Assembly (NCBI GenBank): GCA_945906305.1
Contig: CAMDQT010000006.1
Coordinates: forward strand, 61,916 to 125,915
DNA from: Ferrithrix thermotolerans DSM 19514
Lineage (GTDB): Bacteria > Actinomycetota > Acidimicrobiia > Acidimicrobiales > CAIXPF01
Direction: 5' to 3'
Length of the DNA: 64,000 nucleotides
Part shown: piece after piece, positions 51,377-60,562 of the stretch
Position numbering within the stretch: the stretch's first letter is position 1
Layout of the letters: each line of letters opens with the position of its first letter
Position numbers and translations under genes: made by a program
Notes under the pieces: model-generated
What the model was told of the DNA's origin: nothing
Database searches by the model: none
The model's input: only the letters and a program-made list of their open reading frames with translations

Positions 51377-53815
51377 ATGCTGTCGCACTACCGTGTGCTC
51401 GACCTGTCCGATGAGCGCGGCCATTTCGCCGGATACCTGCTGGCGGCGCTCGGGGCGGAGGTCATTGCGGTCGAACCCCCCGGGGGCTCATCGGCGCGCC
51501 GGGTGGGGCCTTTCGCGCAGGACCAAGTCCATCCTGAAAGGTCCCTCACCCACCTCGCCTACAACCGGGGCAAGCACTCCGTCAGCTTGGATCTCACCCG
51601 AGCCGAGGACCGCGAAGGATTCGCTCGCCTCGTGGCGGGGGCCGATGTGGTGATCGAATCCGCCGAGCCGGGCCACTTCGACGCCCTCGGCCTCGGCTAC
51701 GCCGATCTCGCGGCGTTGAACCCAACGTTGATCTACACCTCCATCACCGCCTTTGGGCAGCATGGCCCTAAGTCCCGTTGGACCGCGACCGATCTGACCG
51801 TGATGGCCTCGTCGTGCTCGTTGGTGCTCAACGGCGACCGCGACCGCGCCCCAGTACGCCTCGTCATCCCCCAGGCGTTCGCCATGGGCTCCGCGGTGGC
51901 AACCTGCGCCACCTTGATCGCCCTGGCCGAACGCCAACGCTCTGGTCGCGGCCAGCACGTCGACGTGTCCGCCCAGGAGGCGGCGATGCTGGCCAACCAG
52001 TGCAGCGTCTTGTCCGAAGCGATCGGCTCGCCCAGCCTGACTCGAACCGCGGGCGGCGCACGTACCGGGGCCATGGACATCCAGCTTGTGTACCCGGCGA
52101 AAGACGGTTACGTCTCCGTCACCCACGTGTTCGGTCCGGCCATCGGCCCCCGCACGGCGGCCCTCATGGTCTGGGCATGGGAGGAGGGCCACTGCGACGA
52201 GTGGCTACGCGACCGCGACTGGGTGGAGTTCAACAACCTCGTCGAAGCGGGCGTCGAGACGGTCGAGACGTGGGAACGAGCCAAGGCGGCAGTGACGGCT
52301 CTACTGTCCTCGCACACCAAGGCCGAACTGCTCGAGGTGGCCATGAAGCGGCGCCTGCTCATCGCCCCCATCGCCGGCATGGACGACGTGCTGGCCAGCG
52401 CGCAGCTCCGCCATCGCAACTTTTTCGACCCTCTCGACCAGCCGGGGCTAGAGCGCACCATCGAGGTGCCCGGCGCTTTCGCCAAGTTCTCGGCTCGACC
52501 GCTGGCCCCACTGGGCTCCGCCCCAGCCCTCGGCGCGGACACCGATGCCATCCTGGCCGCAGCACCGCGTCAGCCCCACGCACCGCCACGCAACCCCGAC
52601 GATGGCCCAACGGGTGGGGCGCTCGCGGGGCTGAAGGTGCTCGACTTCACCTGGTCCATCGCCGGCCCGCACGGCGTGCGCATCCTGGCGGACTGCGGGG
52701 CAACGGTGGTGAAGGTCGAATCGGCCACCAAACCAGACGCCGCCCGCGGCTATCGACCGACCCATCGCAACGAGGCCGGCCACGAGACCTCCGCTTTGTT
52801 CGACACCATGAACGCGGGCAAGCGGTCCCTGCAACTCGACCTCAACCATCCCGAGGCACGGGCCGTGGTCCTCGACCTTGTGCGCTGGGCCGATGTGGTG
52901 GTCGAATCGTTCTCACCTCGAGCGATGAAGGGTTGGAAGCTCGACTACGAACACCTGCGTGAGGTGAACCCGGGCATCGTCATGGTCTCGACATGCCTTA
53001 CCGGTCAGGACGGCCCCTTGGCCAGCTTCGCCGGGTACGGCAACCTTGCCGCCGCGCTGTCGGGGTTCTACGGCCTCGCGGGCTGGCCCGATCGGGCACC
53101 GGCCGGGCCGTTCGGTGCCTACACCGACTACACCTCGACCCATCTGGTGCTGGCGTCGCTACTCACTGCGCTCGAGCACCGCCGCCGAACCGGCGAGGGC
53201 CAGCACGTCGATGTCGCCCAGGCGGAGGCCGCCCTGCACTACCTCAGTCCGACAATCCTCGACTTCACCGTCAACGGCCGTGTGGCCCAGCGGGACGGCA
53301 ACCGCGACGCCGCGCTGGCGCCGCACGGCGTGTACCCCGCCGCGGGCGAGGACCGCTGGGTGGCCCTGGCCTGCCAGGACGACGAGGCGTGGGTGGCGTT
53401 GTGCATGGTGCTCGGCCGGGAGGATCTCGCCACCGATGCGACCTTGGCCCGTGCCGCAGACCGACTCGGCCGTGTCGAGGACCTCGACCAGGCCGTACAG
53501 GCGTGGACCGCGCAGCACTCCGCCGAGGACGTCGAGCGGTTGCTCCAGTCCGCTGGTGTCGCGGCGCACGCCGTGAACAACAGTACGGAGTGTCTCGCTG
53601 ACCCACACCTCGCTGAACGCGGCCACTTCGTCAAGATCGAACGCTCCGATGGAACCCGCATCGTCGAACGGACCCGGTTTCGGCTCTCGCGTACCCCTCC
53701 CACCGTGGGCGTCCCACCCTTTCGGGGCCAACACACCGACGAAGTGTTAGGCGAACTGCTCGGTTACCCACACGCACGGATCGAGGACCTGAGACAAGCC
53801 GGTGCCCTGCACTGA
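51377..53815 (+). CDS. Tandem-fused CaiB/BaiF CoA-transferase (double length)
   Basis: Protein of 812 residues made of two complete class III CoA-transferase modules (about 1-385 and 415-812), each opening with the usual signature (YRVLDLSDERGHFAGYLLA and LKVLDFTWSIAGPHGVRILA). Ordinary members work as interlocked homodimers, so this is probably a covalent dimer. In the second half the catalytic Asp is present (Asp584, AYTDYTSTHL). In the first half the same column is Phe168 (IPQAFAMGS) in a segment whose spacing to the following A-L-x-x-R is identical, so that site is probably inactive. ATG 51377 has a GGAGG 7 nt before it. The single frame has no interruption. Confidence 0.9.
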   Translation: MLSHYRVLDLSDERGHFAGYLLAALGAEVIAVEPPGGSSARRVGPFAQDQVHPERSLTHLAYNRGKHSVSLDLTRAEDREGFARLVAGADVVIESAEPGHFDALGLGYADLAALNPTLIYTSITAFGQHGPKSRWTATDLTVMASSCSLVLNGDRDRAPVRLVIPQAFAMGSAVATCATLIALAERQRSGRGQHVDVSAQEAAMLANQCSVLSEAIGSPSLTRTAGGARTGAMDIQLVYPAKDGYVSVTHVFGPAIGPRTAALMVWAWEEGHCDEWLRDRDWVEFNNLVEAGVETVETWERAKAAVTALLSSHTKAELLEVAMKRRLLIAPIAGMDDVLASAQLRHRNFFDPLDQPGLERTIEVPGAFAKFSARPLAPLGSAPALGADTDAILAAAPRQPHAPPRNPDDGPTGGALAGLKVLDFTWSIAGPHGVRILADCGATVVKVESATKPDAARGYRPTHRNEAGHETSALFDTMNAGKRSLQLDLNHPEARAVVLDLVRWADVVVESFSPRAMKGWKLDYEHLREVNPGIVMVSTCLTGQDGPLASFAGYGNLAAALSGFYGLAGWPDRAPAGPFGAYTDYTSTHLVLASLLTALEHRRRTGEGQHVDVAQAEAALHYLSPTILDFTVNGRVAQRDGNRDAALAPHGVYPAAGEDRWVALACQDDEAWVALCMVLGREDLATDATLARAADRLGRVEDLDQAVQAWTAQHSAEDVERLLQSAGVAAHAVNNSTECLADPHLAERGHFVKIERSDGTRIVERTRFRLSRTPPTVGVPPFRGQHTDEVLGELLGYPHARIEDLRQAGALH

Positions 53816-53910
53816 GCACCGTGGCAGCGGGTTCCAGCGCTGAAGGCCAGAACGCGACGATGCCGCCCTTACTCGGCCGAAACCGAACCAGGGCGGCATC
53901 ACCACGCCGA

Positions 53911-54801
53911 TCAGAGGCCGATTCGGGGTCGGCTGTACTCGGCAATACGGGCGATCGCCTGATCGGCTTCGGGCACGAACCCGGCCGAGGCATGCCACAC
54001 GTGAATCATCTCAGGCCACACCTCGAGGGTGACGTCGACCCCGGCCGCGGTGGCCTTGGCGGCGAAGCGGGTCGAGTCGTCGAGTAGCACCTCAGCGTCT
54101 CCGACCTGGATCAGCAGCGGCGGCAGACCATGCAGGTCGGCCTGCAACGGCGAAGCCAGCGGATCGCGGGGATCGCCGTTTGGACCGAGGAACAGCGCGG
54201 CGATCTGAAGCAGCATGTCCTTGCTGATCATCGGGTCGGCCTCGGCACGGGTGACCGCCGAGTCGCCGGTGCCCTCCATGTCCACCCAAGGGGAAATTCC
54301 GACCCCAACCGCGGGCATGGGATCACCGCCATCACGCAGAGCCACCAGCGTGGCCAAGGCCAGCCCACCACCGGCCGAATCGCCAGCAACGACAAGGTGG
54401 TCTGCCGTCAGGCCCTGGCTCAACATCCAGCGATAGGCCTTGACCGCATCCTGCACCGACGCAGGGTGGGGGTGCTCGGGAGCGAGCCGGTAATGCAGGG
54501 CCAGCACCCGAGCGCCCATGGCGCGGGCCAGGTTCCCGGTCAGGTTGCGATGCGAATCGATCGAACCCGCCACATACCCGCCGCCGTGCAGGTAGAGCAC
54601 CGCCCGGTCCGTGGCGCCACCCTCGGGGTCGATCCACTCGGCGGGGATCCCGTCGACATCGACGGGAGTACCAACCACGCCGTCAGGGAACTTGCCACCG
54701 GATTTATCCGTGAAGACTCGCATCAGCTCGTAATTGACCCGCTCGGCACGGGGCTGCTTGCGCAACAGATTCAAAAACTTCTCGAATTTCTCGCTGGCCA
54801 T
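53911..54801 (-). CDS. Alpha/beta hydrolase, hormone-sensitive-lipase family
   Basis: Esterase or lipase of 296 residues. The oxyanion HGGGY is at 72-76, the nucleophile motif GDSAGG at 140-145 (Ser142), then a DDSTRF segment with the aspartate and MIHVWH with the catalytic histidine. It would cleave short-chain esters. ATG 54801 has GGGGGA upstream and another ATG four codons earlier is possible. Divergent from the amidohydrolase gene at 54967. It may hydrolyse ester substrates before CoA activation. Confidence 0.92.
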   Translation of the reverse strand: MASEKFEKFLNLLRKQPRAERVNYELMRVFTDKSGGKFPDGVVGTPVDVDGIPAEWIDPEGGATDRAVLYLHGGGYVAGSIDSHRNLTGNLARAMGARVLALHYRLAPEHPHPASVQDAVKAYRWMLSQGLTADHLVVAGDSAGGGLALATLVALRDGGDPMPAVGVGISPWVDMEGTGDSAVTRAEADPMISKDMLLQIAALFLGPNGDPRDPLASPLQADLHGLPPLLIQVGDAEVLLDDSTRFAAKATAAGVDVTLEVWPEMIHVWHASAGFVPEADQAIARIAEYSRPRIGL

Positions 54802-54966
54802 CGGATCCCCCATCGTCGCGCTGACCGCGTGACGCCATCAGCCCGGCGAACGCTACCGCGCGCCTGGCCTCCCCGGTCGGCCCAACCTTTTCGGCGCCGG
54901 GGTCGAATCAGATCCCAACCCGGCCGAGGCGTTACCGTACGGCTCTCGTCTACCAAGGAGGTCGCC

Positions 54967-56142
54967 ATGCCCTATGTCGAGGGTCGCGTCGTGCACGACG
55001 CCGACGCCCACGTCATGGAAACGCCGGAATGGCTCGATGAGTTCGCTTCGCCGCAGATCACCTCCTACCTTCGGCGTAACTTCGATCTCGGCGATGTCGA
55101 CGCCGCCATCGCCGAAGTGCAACGAAGCCGTCGCCTGCACGCCGACCCTGGGTATGCCGCGGCCGCGGCAACGGAGATCATGCTGCGCAAGAACTGGCGG
55201 GCCACCGGCGCCTTTGTGGCCGAGGATCGCCGCGCCGCACTCGACCATATGGGCTTTGCCAGCCAGCTGATATTCCCCACGGTGCTCAACGTCGTGCTCG
55301 AGAACCTCGAGCATGGCGACGACGAGCAGTTGATCTACGAGATGGCCTCGGCGGGCAACCGGTCCCTCGCGGCGTTCTGTGCCGACGATCCCCGGCTGCT
55401 TGCGGTGGGCTACGTGCCCCTCGCCCGCCTCGATCGCGCCGCTGACGCCGCCCGGGAGGCCATCGAGGTCGGGTGCAAGGCCTTGCTCATCCCCAACCGT
55501 TGTCCGCGCGACCATGCCCCGAGCCACATCGCCTTGGACTCGGTGTGGGCCCAGGCCCAGCAGGCGGGCCTGCCGATCCTGATGCATGTGGCCACGCCGG
55601 ATCTCGTGATGCCAGCGCAGCACCGCAACAACGGCCTACCAATAGAGCCGGACTTTCACGGTGGAAGCGAGAATTTTCGTTCTGTCAGCTACATGGCCAT
55701 CCCTTCGGCCCCCATGCAGACGCTTTCGATGCTCATCTTCGACGGGGTCCTGGAGCGATTCCCCGAACTGCGATTCGGCGTGATCGAACTCGGCGCCGCA
55801 TGGGTGCCGTCGTTCATGCGCCAGCTCGACGCCGCCATGGACGCCTTCCGCCGTCACGAGGGCCGCCTCCAGAAGCTCAGCCAACGCCCCTCGGACTACG
55901 TGCGCCGCCAGGTACGGGTCACGCCCTATCCCACCGAACCGACGCGCTGGATCATCGAGAACAGCGGCCCCGACATCTGCCTGTTCTCGTCGGACTACCC
56001 CCACGTAGAAGGCGGCCGGAACCCCCTTCGCCGCTTCGATTCTGAGGTCTCCGGGCTGACCCCCGAGGTGGCGGACCGATTCTTCCGGGGCAATTTTGAG
56101 GACCTGATGGGTGCCGGGCTGAAAGACCTCGTAAACGGCTGA
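54967..56142 (+). CDS. Amidohydrolase-2 family metal-dependent hydrolase
   Basis: TIM-barrel hydrolase of 391 residues of the same superfamily as 19733-20911. VVHDADAHVMETPEWLDEF is the N-terminal metal motif, LPILMHVATPDLV a mid-barrel strand and CLFSSDYPHVEGGRNP the C-terminal aspartate. The ribosome site AAGGAGG (54955-54961) with 5 nt spacing fixes ATG 54967, and the long frame extending upstream is not used. Members act as decarboxylases or hydrolases of ring or acyl compounds. Converges with the enoyl-CoA hydratase gene. Confidence 0.88.
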   Translation: MPYVEGRVVHDADAHVMETPEWLDEFASPQITSYLRRNFDLGDVDAAIAEVQRSRRLHADPGYAAAAATEIMLRKNWRATGAFVAEDRRAALDHMGFASQLIFPTVLNVVLENLEHGDDEQLIYEMASAGNRSLAAFCADDPRLLAVGYVPLARLDRAADAAREAIEVGCKALLIPNRCPRDHAPSHIALDSVWAQAQQAGLPILMHVATPDLVMPAQHRNNGLPIEPDFHGGSENFRSVSYMAIPSAPMQTLSMLIFDGVLERFPELRFGVIELGAAWVPSFMRQLDAAMDAFRRHEGRLQKLSQRPSDYVRRQVRVTPYPTEPTRWIIENSGPDICLFSSDYPHVEGGRNPLRRFDSEVSGLTPEVADRFFRGNFEDLMGAGLKDLVNG

Positions 56143-56185
56143 CGAACTCACCAACCGGCCACGCGGCCCGAGCCGGGCGAGGCGG

Positions 56186-56998
56186 TCACAGCCCGCGGAA
56201 GTTGGGCTGGCGCTTCTCCATGAACGCCTGCTGACCCTCGCGGTAATCCTCGGATTGGAAGCAGGCCTCGATGAGCGCGTCCACCCGGGCTGAGTCGCGT
56301 CGGGCAGCGTCCTTTTGCAATTCGCGCAAAGTGACCTTGGCCGCCTTCAACGTCAACGGTGCATTGACCGCTATCTGCGCGGCAAGGTCGCATACGACCT
56401 GGGTGAGGTCATCCTTGGCTACCACCCGGTTGACCAGACCGATCGCGAGTGCCTCGGCCGAACTCAGTCGACGAGCGGAAAAGAGGATCTCCGCCGCCCA
56501 AGCTGGGCCGACGACCGCGTTGAGCCGTTCCACGCCGGCGGCGGCGTATCCGAGGCCGAGCCGGGCGGCCGGTACGCCGAACTGGCTCGGCTCGGAGCAG
56601 ATCCGCACATCGGTCGACAACGCGGTGAGCATCCCACCACCGATGCAGAATCCGTCGATCATGGCGATGATCGGTTTGTCGACCGCAGCCCAGGCCCTGC
56701 CCGAAGCCGCAGCAGCCGCGTCGTAGACGGCTCGGGCCTGCACCGAGGTGCGTTTCTCACCGAACTCGGAAATATCCGCGCCGGACACGAAAGCCTTGCC
56801 CCCGGCTCCGTGCACCACCACGACGCGGACCTCGGGGTCATTCTGGAAGGCCTCGAGGATGATGGGCACCGACTGCTGCATCTCCAAGGACATGGCGTTG
56901 TGCCGAGCCGGGTTGTTGTAGGTCATCCAGCCAATGCCGTCATGGACACGGGCCAGCATCTTCTCCGTCGGGAGCGCAATCTCGGTCATTGTGGCCAT
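56186..56998 (-). CDS. Enoyl-CoA hydratase/isomerase family protein
   Basis: Crotonase-fold protein of 270 residues. The oxyanion loop is GKAFVSGADISEFGE, followed by MIDGFCIGGGMLTALSTDVRI and PAARLGLGYAAAGVERLN. Two in-frame ATGs exist (56998 and 56989). It may hydrate an enoyl-CoA in beta-oxidation. The next gene upstream on this strand is the acyl-CoA dehydrogenase-fold enzyme (96 nt gap), which fits a dehydrogenase-hydratase pair. Confidence 0.92.
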   Translation of the reverse strand: MATMTEIALPTEKMLARVHDGIGWMTYNNPARHNAMSLEMQQSVPIILEAFQNDPEVRVVVVHGAGGKAFVSGADISEFGEKRTSVQARAVYDAAAAASGRAWAAVDKPIIAMIDGFCIGGGMLTALSTDVRICSEPSQFGVPAARLGLGYAAAGVERLNAVVGPAWAAEILFSARRLSSAEALAIGLVNRVVAKDDLTQVVCDLAAQIAVNAPLTLKAAKVTLRELQKDAARRDSARVDALIEACFQSEDYREGQQAFMEKRQPNFRGL

Positions 56999-57094
56999 CC
57001 TGCCACCGCGACCGCCACTCGTGCCGACCGACGGCCATGATCGCCCGTCCGAACGACGTCAGGCCCCGCCGGTCACCGCGGGCCAGCCTGGTTG

Positions 57095-58267
57095 TCACCA
57101 GAACGGGGCCCCCGCGGGCAGGCCGGTGACCAGTCGACCCGCCGTGTCGAAGTGGCTCGGCAGCGCCGCTCCGTGCTGCATGGCCACATGGGCGTCACGC
57201 CAACGCCGTTCGAGGCCCGAAGCGCTGAACACCGACCGGGTCCCACCGGCGTGGAAGAGCAGGTCAACCACTTCGACCGCACTGTGCATGGCATGGGTGA
57301 TGGACAGTCGGGCGGCCCGAACCATCTCGTCTAGAGCCACGGGATCGGTGTCGGCATCGGATTGCCAGGCTCGGCCGATGGCGTCGAGGCAATAGGCCCG
57401 AGCGGCACCGATCTTGGACACGGCCCGACCGACGCAGCGTTGGGTATCGGACCGCTCGCGCAATGCCACATCGACCCTGTTGGCGGTGCCCTCGCCCGCC
57501 ATGGCCACAAACGCGTCGATGGCACCCTGCGCCACGCCGAGCCCGATCGCGGCCGTCGGCGCCCAGTTGGACACCATCGTCAAGCGCGGCCGGTACAGCG
57601 GCCCGGTTTGCGCGGCCACATGGCGGCCAGCGGCCACATGGGTGTCGGGTACGAACAGCTCGTCCACGGCGAAATCGTGGCTACCTGAACCGCGTAACCC
57701 AGCCACGTCCCAAGTGTCAATGATCTCGCCCGCGGCGACCGGCACGCACACCACCCGGGTACGACGGCGGCCGTCCTCCTCACTGAGACAGGTGCCGAGA
57801 TACCAGCCGGCATGGCACACGTTGCTGGCGAAGTCCCAGCGGCCCGACACCTGGTACCCACCTTCGACACGTACGGCGCGGCCGAGCGGACGAGCCGATC
57901 CGGCGCAGCGCAGCGCGCCGCCGTCAAGGGCGATCATGGCGCGAACCGCCTCGGGGTCGAAAGCCGCCAATTGCCACGAATTGGCTATCGACACCTGCGC
58001 GCACCAGCCGACCGACGCGTCGGCCCTGGCCAGCGCCTCCACAGCAAGCAGCGCAGTAATTGGATCGGCCTCAGGCCCGCCGAGCGAGGCCGGTAGGTAC
58101 AGGTCGAACAGCCGTGCCTCGCTCATCGCCGCCACGAGCTCGTCGGTGAGCCGCCCGGCCCGTTCGATGGTCACCGCCGATGCCGCCGCCAACGGTGCCA
58201 GGCGCCGGGCCGCGTGAACCGGGCCGCAGCCATCCACGTCGGTCTGGCCACCGTCGAGCGCGGTCAC
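57095..58267 (-). CDS. Acyl-CoA dehydrogenase-fold enzyme (DszC/HpaB-like)
   Basis: Protein of 390 residues with the acyl-CoA dehydrogenase fold. The N-terminal helical part is LFDLYLPASLGGPEADPIT, the flavin-binding strand GYQVSGRWDFASNVCHAGW and the C-terminal HAGGTRSVFSASGLERRWRD. The last pattern is typical of flavin monooxygenases such as DszC and hydroxylases of this superfamily more than of true dehydrogenases, which lack it. Start GTG 58267 overlaps the stop of the epimerase gene (4 nt). If it is a monooxygenase it needs a flavin reductase; one is encoded at 60563-61186. Confidence 0.87.
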   Translation of the reverse strand: MTALDGGQTDVDGCGPVHAARRLAPLAAASAVTIERAGRLTDELVAAMSEARLFDLYLPASLGGPEADPITALLAVEALARADASVGWCAQVSIANSWQLAAFDPEAVRAMIALDGGALRCAGSARPLGRAVRVEGGYQVSGRWDFASNVCHAGWYLGTCLSEEDGRRRTRVVCVPVAAGEIIDTWDVAGLRGSGSHDFAVDELFVPDTHVAAGRHVAAQTGPLYRPRLTMVSNWAPTAAIGLGVAQGAIDAFVAMAGEGTANRVDVALRERSDTQRCVGRAVSKIGAARAYCLDAIGRAWQSDADTDPVALDEMVRAARLSITHAMHSAVEVVDLLFHAGGTRSVFSASGLERRWRDAHVAMQHGAALPSHFDTAGRLVTGLPAGAPFW

Positions 58268-59235
58268 TGCGGGCGGCCGGGCACTGGCCTCGCCGCCAAT
58301 TCGCGCAGCATGTCATCGATCATCGCCGGATAGTCGAACTGAGGCGACCAGCCCCATTCGGCACGGGCACAGGAATCATCCACGGTGGGTGACCCGTTGG
58401 CGAAGAGATGGCCGAGGTTCGGGTGAGGTACGAAGTCGATCTGCGCCCCCGGCACCTTGGCCCGCACCAACTCGGCGATCTGAGCCGCGTTGGGGGTGGG
58501 GGCCACCCCGCCAATGACGTAGTTCACCGTCTTGATGGCCGCGGCTGGAGCGGAAGCAAGCTCCACCGCGGCCCGACCGGCCTCCTTGTAATACACCACG
58601 GTAATGGCGTAGTCCCCGGGGGCCCAGATCGTGAACGGCTCGCCCAGGGCGCTCCTCTCAATGGCCCAACTGGTGTACTGCGCGGTGCTCCACGTCGTGA
58701 TCCCAGGGCCGACAATGGCGGGGTAGCGGATACCGCGGAAGTCCAGCCCGTGAGCCCGGCGGTAATAACGGCCCAGCAGCTCGCCGAACACCTTGGTCGC
58801 GCCGTAGACGATGTCGGGATGCTGGACGCTTTGGTCGGTGAGGACGTCGCGGGGCATGTCGGCACCAGCGAACACCCCCAGGCTGGAAGCGAAAATCACC
58901 TGCTGCACCCCGTTGAGCCGCGATGCTTCCAGCAAGGTATGGGTGCCGTAGGCGTTGGTCTGGATGCAGGCCTGGTGGTCGGCCTCACTCGGAGCGGACA
59001 GCATGGCGCCGAAGTGGTAGATCGCCCGCGGCCGGACCTGTTCGATCAACGCCGTGATCTGGGCTCCATCAGCCAGATCGAGGGCATGCATCTCGATGCG
59101 ATCAGCGAACTCGGCGAGTCGATGCACCGCGCCGCTGTGAGAGGTGACGTGTACCGCCTCGTCGCCCCGTTCCACCAGCTCGCGCACCACCTCGGCGCCG
59201 ATGAACCCGGCCCCTCCCGTCACCAGCACGGTCAT
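58264..59235 (-). CDS. NAD-dependent epimerase/dehydratase (extended SDR)
   Basis: Extended short-chain dehydrogenase of 323 residues. The NAD motif TGGAGFIG is at 6-13, Ser118 in IFASSLGVF, and the catalytic YGATK at 144-148 (Tyr144, Lys148). It resembles GalE/threonine-dehydrogenase-like epimerases. ATG 59235 gives the family N-terminus; a longer frame is rejected. The stop overlaps the next gene (58264-58267), so it is co-translated with the acyl-CoA-dehydrogenase-fold enzyme. A strong hairpin lies 53 nt upstream of the start. Confidence 0.9.
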   Translation of the reverse strand: MTVLVTGGAGFIGAEVVRELVERGDEAVHVTSHSGAVHRLAEFADRIEMHALDLADGAQITALIEQVRPRAIYHFGAMLSAPSEADHQACIQTNAYGTHTLLEASRLNGVQQVIFASSLGVFAGADMPRDVLTDQSVQHPDIVYGATKVFGELLGRYYRRAHGLDFRGIRYPAIVGPGITTWSTAQYTSWAIERSALGEPFTIWAPGDYAITVVYYKEAGRAAVELASAPAAAIKTVNYVIGGVAPTPNAAQIAELVRAKVPGAQIDFVPHPNLGHLFANGSPTVDDSCARAEWGWSPQFDYPAMIDDMLRELAARPVPGRPQ

Positions 59236-59287
59236 CGTTGCACCTCGTCCTATTCGGCCCGGCCCGCGGCCACCTGCGGCCCCGTTC

Positions 59288-59310
59288 GGCGCGGTGCTGT
59301 GCACCGCGCC
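59288..59310 (-). terminator. Perfect hairpin between CoA-transferase and epimerase genes
   Basis: GGCGCGGTGC (59288-59297) and GCACCGCGCC (59301-59310) form a 10-bp perfect stem with a TGT loop in the 127-nt gap after the CoA-transferase stop on the minus strand. No T tract follows, so it is either a weak intrinsic terminator or an mRNA processing/stability structure. Confidence 0.45.
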
Positions 59311-59362
59311 TCGCAACCTACCGCGACGGCGACAACGATGAACCGCGGTTCAAATCGGTCGT

Positions 59363-60556
59363 TCAGATGACACCGTGAGCTCGCAATTCGGCGATGCGCT
59401 CGGCCCCGAACCCGGCCTCGGCGAGGATGGCGTCGGTGTGCTCGCCCTGCTCAGGGCTAGCAGCACGCACCGTGGCCGTACCGTCGAGCACGTGGCCGTC
59501 GTCGATACCGCGGCGCATGGTCACGGCGTTACGGATCAGCCCCAGCTCACCGAGCGTGGCGTGCGCCACGGTGTGGACCAGGCCGAGATGTTGCACCTGA
59601 GGATCGGCGAAAGCCTCATCGATGGTGTTCACCGGGCCGGCCGGCACCCCGTGTTCGGTCATGATCTGCACCCAGTGCGCGGTAGAGCGGGTGGCCAGGC
59701 GCGCCGCGATCGCCGCATTGAGCACGCCGCGGTTGTTCGACCGCAACCGGGGCGTGGCGAAGCGTTCGTCCTCGAGCCACTCTGCCGCACCGATGGCGGC
59801 ACAGAAACCGCGCCACAACCGTCCGTTGGCACCAGCGATGTTGACGTGGCCGTCCTGGGTTGGGAAGCACCCCATCGGGATGCCGGTGGGGTGATGGTTG
59901 CCAGCCTGCGGTGGCACCTCCGAATCGATGGTCCAGCGTGTGGCCTGGAAGTCGAGCATGGCCACCATCGATTCGAGCAGGGAGGTCTGGACCCAGCGGC
60001 CCTCGCCGGTGCGTTCGCGTTCGTGCAAGGCCACGAGCACCCCAATGGCCAGGTACAACCCCGCCGAAAGATCCGCTATCGGCACCCCGACGCGTACCGG
60101 CCCCTGACCCTCCAGCCCGGTGATGCTCATCAGGCCACCGAGTCCCTGGGCGATTTGGTCCACCCCACCCCGTTCGGCGTAGGGCCCGTCCTGGCCGAAG
60201 CCGGAGATGCTCGCGTAGACCAAACGGGGGTTGATGGCCCGAACTCGCTCGTAGTGCACGCCCAGGCGAGCCTTGACCGGAGGTCGCCAGTTCTCCACCA
60301 GCACGTCGGCCCGCCGAATCAGCGCGTCGAGGACCTCACGCGAGGCTGGGGCCTTCAAGTCGAGGGACAGGCTTCGCTTGTTGCGGTGAAGGTTCTGAAA
60401 GTCCGACCCGTGGCGAGCACCGCCCAACTCGTCGTGAGCGGCCGGCGGCTCCACCCGGATCACCTCCGCTCCCCAATCCGCGAGCTGACGCACCGCAGTG
60501 GGCCCGGCGCGGGCCACCGTCAGGTCCAACACCCGCACATCGTCGAGGGGCAACAC
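59363..60556 (-). CDS. CaiB/BaiF family III CoA-transferase
   Basis: CoA-transferase of 397 residues. Signature parts are VRVLDLTVARAGPTAVRQLA, LHRNKRSLSLDLK, the catalytic Asp162 in GVPIADLSAGLYLA and TGEGRWVQTSLLES. Start GTG 60556. Only 6 nt separate it from the stop of the flavin reductase gene, so the two are in one operon, possibly with the epimerase, acyl-CoA-dehydrogenase-fold and hydratase genes downstream on the same strand. Confidence 0.93.
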   Translation of the reverse strand: MLPLDDVRVLDLTVARAGPTAVRQLADWGAEVIRVEPPAAHDELGGARHGSDFQNLHRNKRSLSLDLKAPASREVLDALIRRADVLVENWRPPVKARLGVHYERVRAINPRLVYASISGFGQDGPYAERGGVDQIAQGLGGLMSITGLEGQGPVRVGVPIADLSAGLYLAIGVLVALHERERTGEGRWVQTSLLESMVAMLDFQATRWTIDSEVPPQAGNHHPTGIPMGCFPTQDGHVNIAGANGRLWRGFCAAIGAAEWLEDERFATPRLRSNNRGVLNAAIAARLATRSTAHWVQIMTEHGVPAGPVNTIDEAFADPQVQHLGLVHTVAHATLGELGLIRNAVTMRRGIDDGHVLDGTATVRAASPEQGEHTDAILAEAGFGAERIAELRAHGVI

Positions 60557-60562
60557 GGTCCC

